From contig NZ_RZYA01000002.1 in NCBI RefSeq assembly GCF_004005495.1, positions 310,001-374,000 of the forward strand: DNA of 64,000 nt. Reading direction: 5' to 3'. This DNA is from Streptomyces antnestii. GTDB taxonomy: Bacteria; Actinomycetota; Actinomycetes; Streptomycetales; Streptomycetaceae. The notes beneath the pieces are model-generated. The model worked only from the letters and a program-made list of their open reading frames with translations. It did no database searches and had not been told where the DNA came from. Position numbers and translations under genes: made by a program. Of the stretch, positions 9,471 through 20,040 are shown one piece after another. Numbering within the stretch: position 1 is the first letter of the stretch; every line of letters begins with the position of its first letter.

Positions 9471-10004
9471 TTGAGCACCGATTCCATGCTGCGCCCCGCG
9501 CCTGCCACCCCTGCCACCGATGCGCCCCGCGCGCCGGCCCGGCCCACGCCGGCGGCCGCGTTCCACACCGTCAGCGCGGTCACGGCCGTCCTGTTCGGCC
9601 TCGTGGCCATAGGCGCCATGATCCACGAGCCGGTCCTGATACCGCCGCTGGCCGCGAGCGCCGCCCTCGTGCACAACGCCCCCACCCTGCCCCTGGCGCA
9701 GCCCCGCAGCGTCATCCTGGGACACCTTCTCGGCGCCGGAGCCGGCTACGGGGTCCTCGCGCTGACCCACAGCAGCCCCTGGGCCGCGGCGCTGGCCGGA
9801 GCCATCACGCTCGCGGCGACGATGCTCGCCCGTACCCCGCATTCGGCGGCCTGCGCGACGGCCGTGATCGTCGTGCTGCAGACGCCCGCTCCCGGGCGCT
9901 TCGTGCCGCTGCTGTTCGGCGCCACCGTGCTGCTCGTCCTGACCGGCTTCGCCGCCTCTCGCGTGCGCCGCGCGGCGCCGAAGTACCCGGCGTACTGGTG
10001 GTGA
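9471..10004 (+). CDS. HPP-family integral membrane protein
   Basis: A protein of about 177 residues with four or five hydrophobic segments and the HPP-family landmarks PPLAASAALVHN and PLAQPRSVILGHLLGAGAGY. HPP-domain proteins are small membrane proteins; some have been linked to nitrite transport in plastids and cyanobacteria, and the bacterial role is mostly unknown. TTG at 9471 is chosen because CGGAAA lies about eight bases before it; ATG at 9486 is the alternative and would remove five residues from an unstructured N-terminus. It converges on katG, with a shared hairpin between. Confidence 0.8.
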   Translation: MSTDSMLRPAPATPATDAPRAPARPTPAAAFHTVSAVTAVLFGLVAIGAMIHEPVLIPPLAASAALVHNAPTLPLAQPRSVILGHLLGAGAGYGVLALTHSSPWAAALAGAITLAATMLARTPHSAACATAVIVVLQTPAPGRFVPLLFGATVLLVLTGFAASRVRRAAPKYPAYWW

Positions 10005-10054
10005 TCCGCGGGGCACGCCTGGCCGGCGGCAGGCCCGGGGCGTGACAAACGAAA

Positions 10055-10099
10055 CGGAGGGGTGTGCGCACCGGTGAGACCGGCGCGCACACCCCTCCG
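10055..10099. terminator. Bidirectional hairpin between the HPP gene and katG
   Basis: Perfect 15-base arms, 10055-10069 and 10085-10099, flank a 15-base loop that can itself pair. The hairpin lies 50 bases after the HPP stop and 10 bases after the katG stop, so it can serve both convergent genes. Confidence 0.8.
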
Positions 10100-10108
10100 T
10101 CATGGCGA

Positions 10109-12688
<2,580 letters not shown>

Positions 12689-12704
12689 GAACCTGAATAG
12701 GTGA
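12689..12704 (+). promoter_or_regulatory. Possible Fur-family operator at the fur start
   Basis: ACCT (12691-12694) and AGGT (12699-12702) form a small inverted repeat around GAAT, immediately before the fur start codon, and overlap the likely ribosome site AGGTGA. A repressor here would block its own expression. The site is short, so confidence is low. Confidence 0.35.
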
Positions 12705-12708
12705 ACCT

Positions 12709-13119
12709 ATGAGTGGCCTGCTGGAGCGACTGCGAGGGCGTGGCTGGCGGATGACCTCTCAGCGGCGCGTCGTTGCGGAGGTTCTCGATGGTGATCATGT
12801 GCATCTCACGGCCGACGAGGTGCATGCCCGCGCGGCCGAGCGCCTGCCCGAGATCTCCCGGGCGACGGTGTACAACGCCCTGGGGGAACTGGTCGCCCTG
12901 GGCGAGGTCGTAGAGGTCGCCACCGACGGCCGCGCCAAGCGCTACGACCCGAACGCGCACCGGCCGCACCAGCACTTGGTGTGCTCCAACTGCGGAATCA
13001 TCCGCGACGTCCATCCGACGGGAGACCCGCTGTCCGTCCTGCCCGCGGAGGAGCGGTTCGGCTTCAGCGTGTCCAAGGCCGAGGTCACCTACAGGGGGAT
13101 CTGCCCGTCCTGCACCTGA
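12709..13119 (+). CDS. Fur-family regulator, probably peroxide-responsive
   Basis: A 136-residue Fur/PerR-type protein. The N-terminal winged helix spans about 1-80 (TSQRRVVAEVLDG, ISRATVYNALGELVALGEV). The dimerisation domain carries the HRPHQHLVC metal segment and two CxxC pairs (CSNC and CPSC) that should hold a structural zinc. Divergence from katG suggests it represses katG and itself and is relieved by peroxide oxidation of its metal-site His residues, as for CatR/FurA-type proteins in Streptomyces and Mycobacterium. Iron or peroxide sensing cannot be told apart here. Its last 31 bases overlap the convergent secreted-protein gene. Confidence 0.93.
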   Translation: MSGLLERLRGRGWRMTSQRRVVAEVLDGDHVHLTADEVHARAAERLPEISRATVYNALGELVALGEVVEVATDGRAKRYDPNAHRPHQHLVCSNCGIIRDVHPTGDPLSVLPAEERFGFSVSKAEVTYRGICPSCT

Positions 13120-13757
13120 GGCAGCGCCCACTCAGGCCCGGGCCGGGCGGTCATCCAGGACACGGTGGCGAAGAGCGGACCCAGGACGGTGGCGGGGCCC
13201 TCTCCCGGCATCGGGCCCGCGAGAGGGGTCATGCCCTGGTCGGGAGCCGCGCCCTCGTCCGGAGCCGCGCCCTTGTCCGGGGTCAGGCCCTCTTCGGGTG
13301 CGGCGTTCCCCGCGGTCGCCGCGCCCTCGTCCGCCGTCCCGGTCCCGGCAGGGGTGGGGCCGCCGCCGGGAGTGGGGCCCACCGCGAAGGGGGCGCTGTA
13401 GGCGCGCGCGCCCGTGTCCCGGGTCGTGACCTCGATGGAGTAGTCGGCGCCGTCCGGCACCGGGGGCACCGCCGCGACCAGCTCGGCACTCGGCTTACTG
13501 CTCGCCTTCGAGGCCAGCTTGAACATGCGCTGCCCGCCGCTCGCCCCGCCGCCCTGCACCAGCCAGATGTCGACCTCCTGACCAGTGGTGTTGTGCCACC
13601 CGACGAACAGACTGCTGTCCACGGGATGCACGGAGTCGGCGGCCGGAGAGGTGACGGTGACCGGGGTGTCCGAAGCGTCGGACACCGCGGGGGACGCGGC
13701 GCCGATGCAGCACAGAAGCGCTGAGGCGGTGACGGGTAGAACCTTGGTGCGAAGCAT
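13089..13757 (-). CDS. Secreted protein with acidic Pro/Gly/Ala-rich tail, unknown
   Basis: A 222-residue protein from ATG at 13757, with a signal peptide (LPVTASALLCCIGAASPAVS). Residues 30-125 resemble a beta-sandwich of the Ser-Thr-rich glycosyl-phosphatidyl-inositol-anchored type (VTVTSPAADSVHPVDSSLFV, then IWLVQGG and YSIEVTTRDTG). After that comes a low-complexity stretch with short repeats of the type PDEGAAPDQG (about 130-190), probably a flexible wall-spanning or surface region. The reverse-strand 3' end overlaps the last 31 bases of fur, including the codons of its final CxxC. No enzyme motif is visible. An in-frame start at 13799 would add 14 unlikely residues. Confidence 0.72.
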   Translation of the reverse strand: MLRTKVLPVTASALLCCIGAASPAVSDASDTPVTVTSPAADSVHPVDSSLFVGWHNTTGQEVDIWLVQGGGASGGQRMFKLASKASSKPSAELVAAVPPVPDGADYSIEVTTRDTGARAYSAPFAVGPTPGGGPTPAGTGTADEGAATAGNAAPEEGLTPDKGAAPDEGAAPDQGMTPLAGPMPGEGPATVLGPLFATVSWMTARPGPEWALPQVQDGQIPL

Positions 13758-13928
13758 GGGACGACGACCTCGTTCCGGGTGTGGGAGGTGTACGGCCATA
13801 CCCCTCCCACATGTCCTCCGCGCCGAAGAGGGGCCCCGGCAAGCTTCACCCCATGGGGTGCCGCGTCCGCCCGGCGGGCCCGTGTCGTGGTCCCGTGCAG
13901 GTCGGTGCGCTTTGTTTCAGTGAGCGCC

Positions 13929-14756
13929 ATGTCGGACGCACACGCCGAGGGGCGGCATGCCGGGGGCGGGCACATGGAGGAGCAGGCCAGGGCGATCGAC
14001 GGCAAAGGGGGGCCCGGTCACACGGTCCTGATCGCGCTGGCCCTCGCCGTGCCGGTCACCAAGGTCGCCTACACCGTCGGGGGCGGCGGCGCCGTCCGCG
14101 ACGTGTTCGTCGGGATGGAACTGTCGAACTGGCCCGACGTCCTGATCGGCATGGTCCTCACCGACCCGCTGCTGGCGTCGGTCCTCGCGGTGGTCGTCTC
14201 CCGGGTGGTGTTCGCGCTCTTCGCGGCCCGTGGGTCGGTGCCGACGGGAGGGGGTGTGGCGAAGGCCGCGCGGCGGACAGCCATGACCGTCGTCAACCCG
14301 GTCGCCGTCGGCGTGATCGACGCGTGCTTCTTCGGGCCCTGGTGGGGTATCGGCACCGGCCTTGCGGCGTACGCGCTCCGCAAGGGCGTCGTCGTCGAGT
14401 ACCGGACGGGCCGCCGCCGCTCGCACCACGGCACCGGTCACCCGGCGAACGGCTACCGGCCGCCGTCCTGGTTGCGCCGGGCCGCGGCCGTCGAGCAGTG
14501 GGTGGCGCTCGCCCTCACCGTCGTCGCCCTGCCGCTGCTCGCCTTCACCTCGGCGCTCGACGGCAAGGCGTGGACGTCGGTCGTGGACTGCCAGGTCACG
14601 GAAGGCACACACAGCACGCACAACCGCCTGATCGAACTCGGCCGTAAGGGCAACGGCGTCGTGGGCTGGAACCTCGACACGGAGCAGGTCTCCAACGGCC
14701 TGGGCTGCACGAGCGACGAGAGCCTGTACGTGCGTGAGCCGTGGTGGCGTCGCTGA
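13929..14756 (+). CDS. Integral membrane protein, unknown
   Basis: A protein of about 275 residues with hydrophobic segments near VLIALALAVPVTKVAY, LLASVLAVVVSRVVFALF, TVVNPVAVGVIDACFFGPWW and QWVALALTVVALPLLAF. It ends in an extracytoplasmic tail of about 60 residues with two Cys (SVVDCQV and GLGCTSD) that could pair. Start ATG 13929 is the first one giving plausible sequence; ATG 13974, preceded by GGGGGCGGG, is a good alternative and would drop the His-rich N-terminus. I recognise no family. The gene stands alone between convergent or divergent neighbours. Confidence 0.65.
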   Translation: MSDAHAEGRHAGGGHMEEQARAIDGKGGPGHTVLIALALAVPVTKVAYTVGGGGAVRDVFVGMELSNWPDVLIGMVLTDPLLASVLAVVVSRVVFALFAARGSVPTGGGVAKAARRTAMTVVNPVAVGVIDACFFGPWWGIGTGLAAYALRKGVVVEYRTGRRRSHHGTGHPANGYRPPSWLRRAAAVEQWVALALTVVALPLLAFTSALDGKAWTSVVDCQVTEGTHSTHNRLIELGRKGNGVVGWNLDTEQVSNGLGCTSDESLYVREPWWRR

Positions 14757-14893
14757 GCGGACGCGACCGCGCATGAAGCGGCCGAACCGAGCTCCGCCGT
14801 CGGGACGTTGTCCTCCAGACCCTGATCACCGGCGGGGACGCCGTGTCGCCCCGGGTGGCGAAGCCCACACCTTCCGGCCGGCCCGCCCCGTCG

Positions 14894-16102
14894 TCAGCCG
14901 CGTCCCGCCCGCGCGTGCCCCTGCGGCGGTGCGAGCGGTTCGGCCACTCCTGGGGTGAAGAACCGTTCGTCGACCATGTCCAGGGCGATCCGCACGGCCC
15001 CGAGCACGACGGCCTCGCGGTCCAGGGCGGACGCCACGATGCGCGGCACCCGGATGCAGACCCGTTCCAGCTCCTCGGTGATGTGTCCGAGCACGATGTC
15101 GGCGGAGCGTGAGATGCCGCCGCCGAGGACGACGAGCTGCGGATCGAACGTGAGGCACAGCGCCACGATGCCCTGGGCGAGCGCCGTCGAGAACCGTTCG
15201 ACGGCCGCCTGCGCCAGCGGGTCGCCCGCCCGGGCGCGGGTGAACACACGCTCGGCGACTTCCTCCGGGGCGATGCCCGCTCCGAGGCCGGGCAGGCTGA
15301 TGAGGTGCATCGGGGCCTCGGCCCAGCCCAGGGCGCTCATCGCCCCGATCTCGCCCGCGGCGCCGCTGTATCCGCGCAGGGGCTTGCCGTTGACGAGGAC
15401 TCCGGTGCCGGTGCGCAGACCGGCGTGGATGTAGACCAGGTCGTCGGTTCCCTGAGCGGCGCCCTGCCAGCGTTCGGCGAGGGCGGCGGCGCGGCAGTCG
15501 TTCTCCACGTGGAGCGCGCAGGGGAGGGTGTCGGCGAAGGCCGCGCCGAGGTCGAGGCCCGACCATTCGGGCAGGGCGACCGACTTGACGACCCGGCCGG
15601 CGTGGTCGACCACTCCTGTCGTGGCGAGGCCGACGCTCCACAGGTCGGCGGGTTCGATGCCGGCGTCCCGGGCCGCGTTCGCGATGGCGGTGCGGGTCGC
15701 GGCCAGTCGGGCGTCGGCTCCGTCGCCGGGGGAGACGGTGATCCTCGACTGTGCGCGGAGAGTGCCGGCGAGGTCGGAGATCGCGGCGGAGACGCTGTGC
15801 GCGCCGATGTCGATGCCGGCGACGTGACCGGCCTCGCTGCGGAACCGGAAGAGCCGTGCCGGACGCCCCACCGAGCGCACGGTGTCCGTGCCGGTGTCGT
15901 CGGCGGCCGTGTCGATCCAGCCGGTCCCGGTGAGTTCGTCGACCACCGTCTGCGCGACGGGGCGGGAGAGTCCGGACCGGGCGGCGAGTGGTGTCAGCGC
16001 GAGCGGACCGGCGGAGCGCAGGGTGCTGAGCACCGTCAGGGCGCGTATCCGCCGGAGCAGTACCGGGTCGGCCCCCTTGATCGTCACCGCGAGCTCATTC
16101 AT
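14894..16102 (-). CDS. ROK-family transcriptional regulator without the usual zinc motif
   Basis: A 402-residue ROK protein. Residues 1-80 form a winged helix-turn-helix (LTPLAARSGLSRPVAQTVVDEL). Residues 90-390 form the sugar-kinase-like domain with the ATP-binding start AGIDIGAHSVSAAISD, the conserved VENDCRAAALAERW and LVVLGGGISRS. The zinc motif CxCGxxGCxE that normally follows GEIGA is absent; the sequence runs GEIGAMSALGWAEAPMHLIS instead. Divergent from a sugar-uptake operon, it is probably that operon's repressor, released by a sugar ligand. Two inverted repeats lie in the shared 259-base gap. Confidence 0.88.
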   Translation of the reverse strand: MNELAVTIKGADPVLLRRIRALTVLSTLRSAGPLALTPLAARSGLSRPVAQTVVDELTGTGWIDTAADDTGTDTVRSVGRPARLFRFRSEAGHVAGIDIGAHSVSAAISDLAGTLRAQSRITVSPGDGADARLAATRTAIANAARDAGIEPADLWSVGLATTGVVDHAGRVVKSVALPEWSGLDLGAAFADTLPCALHVENDCRAAALAERWQGAAQGTDDLVYIHAGLRTGTGVLVNGKPLRGYSGAAGEIGAMSALGWAEAPMHLISLPGLGAGIAPEEVAERVFTRARAGDPLAQAAVERFSTALAQGIVALCLTFDPQLVVLGGGISRSADIVLGHITEELERVCIRVPRIVASALDREAVVLGAVRIALDMVDERFFTPGVAEPLAPPQGHARAGRG

Positions 16103-16208
16103 CCCACACCCCTGACCCAGATTTCTCGTTCGTGCGAAGCAATATTAGTGCCGCAGGCCCACCGCGTGGTCGTCCCCTGATCGCCTTCTGCCTCTCCTCG
16201 TGATCGCG

Positions 16209-16230
16209 TTCTTGGCCGTGCGGCCAAGAA
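16209..16230. promoter_or_regulatory. Perfect 9-bp-arm palindrome, likely operator
   Basis: TTCTTGGCC (16209-16217) and GGCCAAGAA (16222-16230) face each other across GTGC. It lies 107 bases upstream of the ROK gene start and 132 upstream of the oxidoreductase start. Its perfect symmetry and position suggest binding by the ROK regulator. Confidence 0.55.
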
Positions 16231-16314
16231 GATATCGGGCGAACTCTATCAACTAGCGCTATTTCCAAGCCTGTTCGTCTGATGTGCGAGCCCTTCCTCT
16301 TGACGACGGTCCCT

Positions 16315-16345
16315 CAATTATTAATCATCCCCGTATTAATTATTG
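16315..16345 (+). promoter_or_regulatory. AT-rich inverted repeat before the sugar operon
   Basis: CAATTATTAAT (16315-16325) and ATTAATTATTG (16335-16345) pair with one mismatch across nine bases. An almost GC-free pair of arms is striking in this genome. It ends ten bases before the GGAGGG ribosome site of the operon's first gene, a suitable place for an operator overlapping the promoter or leader. Confidence 0.55.
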
Positions 16346-16361
16346 GGCCACCGTGGAGGGG

Positions 16362-17636
16362 ATGGTGCGGACAGTGCCGTTGGGGCCGGCAGAACCGGTG
16401 ACGCTCGTCGTGGCCGGCGCGGGAATGCGCGGGATGATCTACGCCCGACGCGCCGTGCTCGAAGGGCGTGCGCGGATCGTCGCGCTCGCCGAGCCACGCG
16501 CCGACATACGTGAGGCGGCGGCAGCGGAGTTCGGCATCGACCCGTCCCGGGTGTTCGCCGACTGGCGCGAGCTGGCCGCCGCGGGACGCCTCGCCGACGC
16601 GGCCGTCGTGGCCACCCAGGACTCGATGCACACCGAACCCGCCGTCGTCTTCGCCGAGTTGGGCTACCACCTCGTACTCGAGAAGCCGATGGCGCCGACC
16701 GAGGAGGAGAGCGCGCGGATCGTCGCGGCGGCGGAGAAGGCCGGCGTGATGCTCGCGGTCTGCCACGTGCTGCGCTACACCCCCTACACCCGGGCCCTCA
16801 AGGCGCTCATCGACTCGGGCCGCATCGGCACGATCGCCAGCATCGAGCACCTGGAACCGGTGGGCTGGTGGCACCAGGCGCATTCCTTCGTACGCGGCAA
16901 CTGGCGCAGCGAGGCCGAGTCCTCGTCCATGCTGCTCCAAAAATCGTGCCACGACATCGACTGGCTGATCCATCTCATGGGTCAAGTCCCCACCCGTGTT
17001 GCCTCGTTCGGCTCGCTGCTGCACTTCAGGCCGGAGAACAAGCCGGACGGCGCGGCCGACAACTGCCTCGACTGCGGCGTCGAAGCCGGCTGCCCGTACT
17101 CCGCGAAGCGCATCTACACCGGCTTCCTCGACCACCCGGACACCCGCCACTGGCCGCTGTCCGTCGTCACCACCGACCACACCGAGGAGGGCGTGCTCGC
17201 GGCACTGCGCACCAGCCCCTACGGAGCATGTGTCTACTCGGGCGGCAACGACGTCGTCGACCACCAGGTGGTGACCATGGAGTTCGCCACCGGCGGCACC
17301 GTGTCGTTCACCATGACCGCGTTCACCGCCGCCGACCACCGCAAGACGCGGATCTTCGGCACCCACGGCTCGGTGGAGGGTGACGGAGTCAGGCTGCGGG
17401 TGCACGACTTCACGACCGACACCGTCGAGACCATCGACACCGGGAGCGGCGAGGACGGCACGGCCGCCGCCGGGCACGGCGGCGGTGACGAGATGCTCCT
17501 GGACGCGTTCGTCGAAGCGGTCCGCACCGGCGACCGCTCCCTGATCCTCACCGACGCACGCGACAGCCTCGCCTCCCACCAGGTCGTGTGGGCGGCCGAA
17601 CGGGCCAGGAAGACCGCCCGGGTGGTCGCCCTGTGA
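16362..17636 (+). CDS. Gfo/Idh/MocA-family oxidoreductase
   Basis: A 424-residue NAD(P)-dependent dehydrogenase. The Rossmann motif is VVAGAGMRGMIYARR (17-31), the family EKP is at 107-109 with the likely catalytic Lys 108, and the active-site stretch LLQKSCHDIDWLIH is at 191-204. Three Cys (235, 238 and 244 in CLDCGVEAGC) could bind metal, as in a subset of this family. It probably oxidises or epimerises a sugar brought in by the ABC importer downstream. Start: ATG 16362 lies one base after GGAGGG; GTG 16365 would have better spacing and give nearly the same protein. It is the first gene of the operon. Confidence 0.9.
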   Translation: MVRTVPLGPAEPVTLVVAGAGMRGMIYARRAVLEGRARIVALAEPRADIREAAAAEFGIDPSRVFADWRELAAAGRLADAAVVATQDSMHTEPAVVFAELGYHLVLEKPMAPTEEESARIVAAAEKAGVMLAVCHVLRYTPYTRALKALIDSGRIGTIASIEHLEPVGWWHQAHSFVRGNWRSEAESSSMLLQKSCHDIDWLIHLMGQVPTRVASFGSLLHFRPENKPDGAADNCLDCGVEAGCPYSAKRIYTGFLDHPDTRHWPLSVVTTDHTEEGVLAALRTSPYGACVYSGGNDVVDHQVVTMEFATGGTVSFTMTAFTAADHRKTRIFGTHGSVEGDGVRLRVHDFTTDTVETIDTGSGEDGTAAAGHGGGDEMLLDAFVEAVRTGDRSLILTDARDSLASHQVVWAAERARKTARVVAL

Positions 17637-17738
17637 CCGGCCCACCCACCGCGCACCACCACAGCTCCGCACCACCACAAGCCCCGCACCGTCGCAGCAC
17701 CCGTCCATCCACCGTCATCCAGCAGGAGGATTCCCACG

Positions 17739-19088
17739 ATGCATGCCATCCGCCGCACGACAGCCCGGACCGCACTGGCAGCGGCCATCGCGACAGTGAT
17801 GTTCGCGGCCGGCTGCGGGCAGAAGATCGACGGTGACAAGAAGACGGGCCAGGCCGGCGGCAAGGGCGCGGACATCGGCGCGGCGGCGAAGTCCGAGAAG
17901 CGGGTCGACTACTGGTCCACCTGGGGCGAGAGCGAGCCGCAGGCCAAGATATTCAAGGCCCGCGCCACGGCCTTCACCAAGGCGACCGGCATCGCCGTCA
18001 ACATCAAGTACCTGGGCCGCAGCGGCAACAAGGTCCTGCCGCAGGCCATCACCTCGGGCAACGGCCCCGACCTCTTCGACGGGGGCAGCGACCACATCGC
18101 CGCCGACGAGGCGCAGCATCTGACGCAGAGCGTGGACGGCGTCCTGAAGCTCCCCGTGCCCGGCGAGAACGGCAAGAGCGTGTCCGACGTCCTGCCGGCG
18201 AACGTCCTCAAGTCCGCCCAGGACAAGGACGGCCGGCTGATCGTCGTCCCGCACACCCTGATCTCCACCGCGATCTGGTACGACAAGGCCCGCACCCCTG
18301 CCATCGCCAAGGACAAGCCCAAGACGTGGAGTGACTTCCTCGCCCTCCTCGACAAGGAGAAGGCCGCGGGTAAGACCCCGATCGCGCAGGACGGCCTCGT
18401 CAACTCGTACAACGTCTACTGGTTCTACTGGCTGATGATGCGGCACGGCGGGCCCGGCAGCCTCGTCGGGCTCAGCACCGACGCCAAGAACTGGGACAGC
18501 CCGGCCGTCCTGAAGGCGGCGAAGGACGTGGCGCGGCTCGCCAAGGGCGGCTACTTCCAGTCCGGCTACATGGGCACCAAGTACCCGGCCGCGCAGAACG
18601 ACTGGGCGCAGGGCAAGGGCGCCCTGAACATCAACGGCACCTGGCTGGCCGCCGAGACCAAGCCGCAGGCCCCGGCCGACGCCGCCCCCGACAGCTTCCC
18701 CTTCCCGGCCGTCCCCGGCGGCCACGACTCCGTCGAGATCGGCTCGCTCGGCTGGGAGCTCAGCGCCAAGGCCAAGCACCCCAACGCCGCCAAGCTCTTC
18801 CTGAGCTACCTCGTGCAGAAGGCCGTTAGCGAGCAGATCAGCCGCACCGCCCTCAACATCCCCGCCCGCCAGGACACCCCCGCCCCCGTCGCCCTCAAGT
18901 CCGCGCAAGCGGCGATGGTGTCCGCGAAGGAGACCAACACGACGTACGACGGCGCCACCGCGAACAGCGCCTGGTGGAACAACGTGCTGCTGCCGCTCGA
19001 CGACAAGCTGCTCGGCGGGAAGATCAGCCCCTCGGCGTTCGTGGCCGAGGGCAGGAAGAAGACCGCTGATGCTCTCGCCAACGGCTGA
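17739..19088 (+). CDS. Sugar ABC transporter substrate-binding lipoprotein
   Basis: A 449-residue family 1 extracellular solute-binding protein. The lipobox FAAGC places the lipidated Cys at residue 26, after a basic and hydrophobic signal. The mature part has the usual two-lobed features (YWSTWGES, ITSGNGPDLFDGGSD, IVVPHTLISTAIWYDK, SAKAKHPNAAKLFLSYL). GGAGGA lies eight bases before the ATG. It captures a sugar or oligosaccharide for the two permeases that follow. No ATPase gene is present, as is typical in Streptomyces, where a shared MsiK ATPase serves many importers. Confidence 0.93.
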   Translation: MHAIRRTTARTALAAAIATVMFAAGCGQKIDGDKKTGQAGGKGADIGAAAKSEKRVDYWSTWGESEPQAKIFKARATAFTKATGIAVNIKYLGRSGNKVLPQAITSGNGPDLFDGGSDHIAADEAQHLTQSVDGVLKLPVPGENGKSVSDVLPANVLKSAQDKDGRLIVVPHTLISTAIWYDKARTPAIAKDKPKTWSDFLALLDKEKAAGKTPIAQDGLVNSYNVYWFYWLMMRHGGPGSLVGLSTDAKNWDSPAVLKAAKDVARLAKGGYFQSGYMGTKYPAAQNDWAQGKGALNINGTWLAAETKPQAPADAAPDSFPFPAVPGGHDSVEIGSLGWELSAKAKHPNAAKLFLSYLVQKAVSEQISRTALNIPARQDTPAPVALKSAQAAMVSAKETNTTYDGATANSAWWNNVLLPLDDKLLGGKISPSAFVAEGRKKTADALANG

Positions 19089-20040
19089 GCGCACGGCCCC
19101 CGTCGCGGACCGGGCGGGTGCGGCGACGCGTCCCGCCCGGCGCCGCGGCACGAGCGAGGGCCCCGCCGACCGCGCCTACCGCCGGTTCATGTTCCCCGCC
19201 GCGCTCGTCTACACCGCCGGCTTCGTGCTGCCCTCGGTCTACGGCGTGGTGCTCAGCTTCATGAAGTGGTCGGGGCCCGGCACCGAACAGAAGTGGGTCG
19301 GCTGGCACAACTACGTGCGCGTCTTCCGCGACGACACCGTCCGCCAGGCGTTCGGCAACACCCTCGTCATCGTCGTGGTGGGCGGGGCCGGTGTGTTCGC
19401 GCTCGCGTTCTGCGCCATGGCCGTGCTGCGGGAGATGCGCGGTCGCGCGTTCGTGCGCGCCGCCGTCTACCTCCCCTCGATCATCTCCATGATCGCCATC
19501 GGCACGTCGCTCGGCTTCCTGCTCAACCCGGACGGGGTCGTCAACCGCCTCCTGCGCTTCGTGGGCCTGCACACCCTCGAGCGGTCCTGGCTGGAACCGC
19601 AGCACATCTTCGGCTGCATCGTGCTCGGCGTCATCTGGATGACCAGCGGAACGTACATCGTGCTCCTCATGACGTCCGTCGACGGCATCCCTCAACACCT
19701 CTACGAGGAAGCCAAGTTGACGGGTCTGACGCGCCTGCAGCAGTTCCGTCACATCACCTTTCCGCTCAGCCGGGACATGATCTCGATCGCGGCGGTGCTG
19801 TGGACGGTGAACAGCCTGCGCACCTTCGACATCGTCATCGGCTTCACCGGCACGGCGGGCACCCCGACCCCCGAGGCACGCACCTACGCGGTGCAGCAGT
19901 GGATGACGACCAACTCCCAGGTGGGCATCCCCGAACTCGGCTACGGCTCGGCGATGGCGACGCTGCTGACCGTGCTCACCATCGTGCTCCTCGTCCTTGT
20001 CAGGCGGATGAGCCGGAGCGAACGGCTGGAGATCTCATGA
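19069..20040 (+). CDS. Sugar ABC permease, MalF type
   Basis: A 323-residue membrane protein with six main hydrophobic segments after a basic N-terminus, and the permease coupling loop YEEAKLTGLTRLQQFRHITFPL (EAA motif). Its start lies 20 bases inside the binding-protein gene, implying translational coupling. It forms the import channel together with the next gene. The substrate is unknown; the secreted beta-helix protein at the operon's end suggests a plant or algal polysaccharide fragment. Confidence 0.93.
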   Translation: MLSPTAERTAPVADRAGAATRPARRRGTSEGPADRAYRRFMFPAALVYTAGFVLPSVYGVVLSFMKWSGPGTEQKWVGWHNYVRVFRDDTVRQAFGNTLVIVVVGGAGVFALAFCAMAVLREMRGRAFVRAAVYLPSIISMIAIGTSLGFLLNPDGVVNRLLRFVGLHTLERSWLEPQHIFGCIVLGVIWMTSGTYIVLLMTSVDGIPQHLYEEAKLTGLTRLQQFRHITFPLSRDMISIAAVLWTVNSLRTFDIVIGFTGTAGTPTPEARTYAVQQWMTTNSQVGIPELGYGSAMATLLTVLTIVLLVLVRRMSRSERLEIS

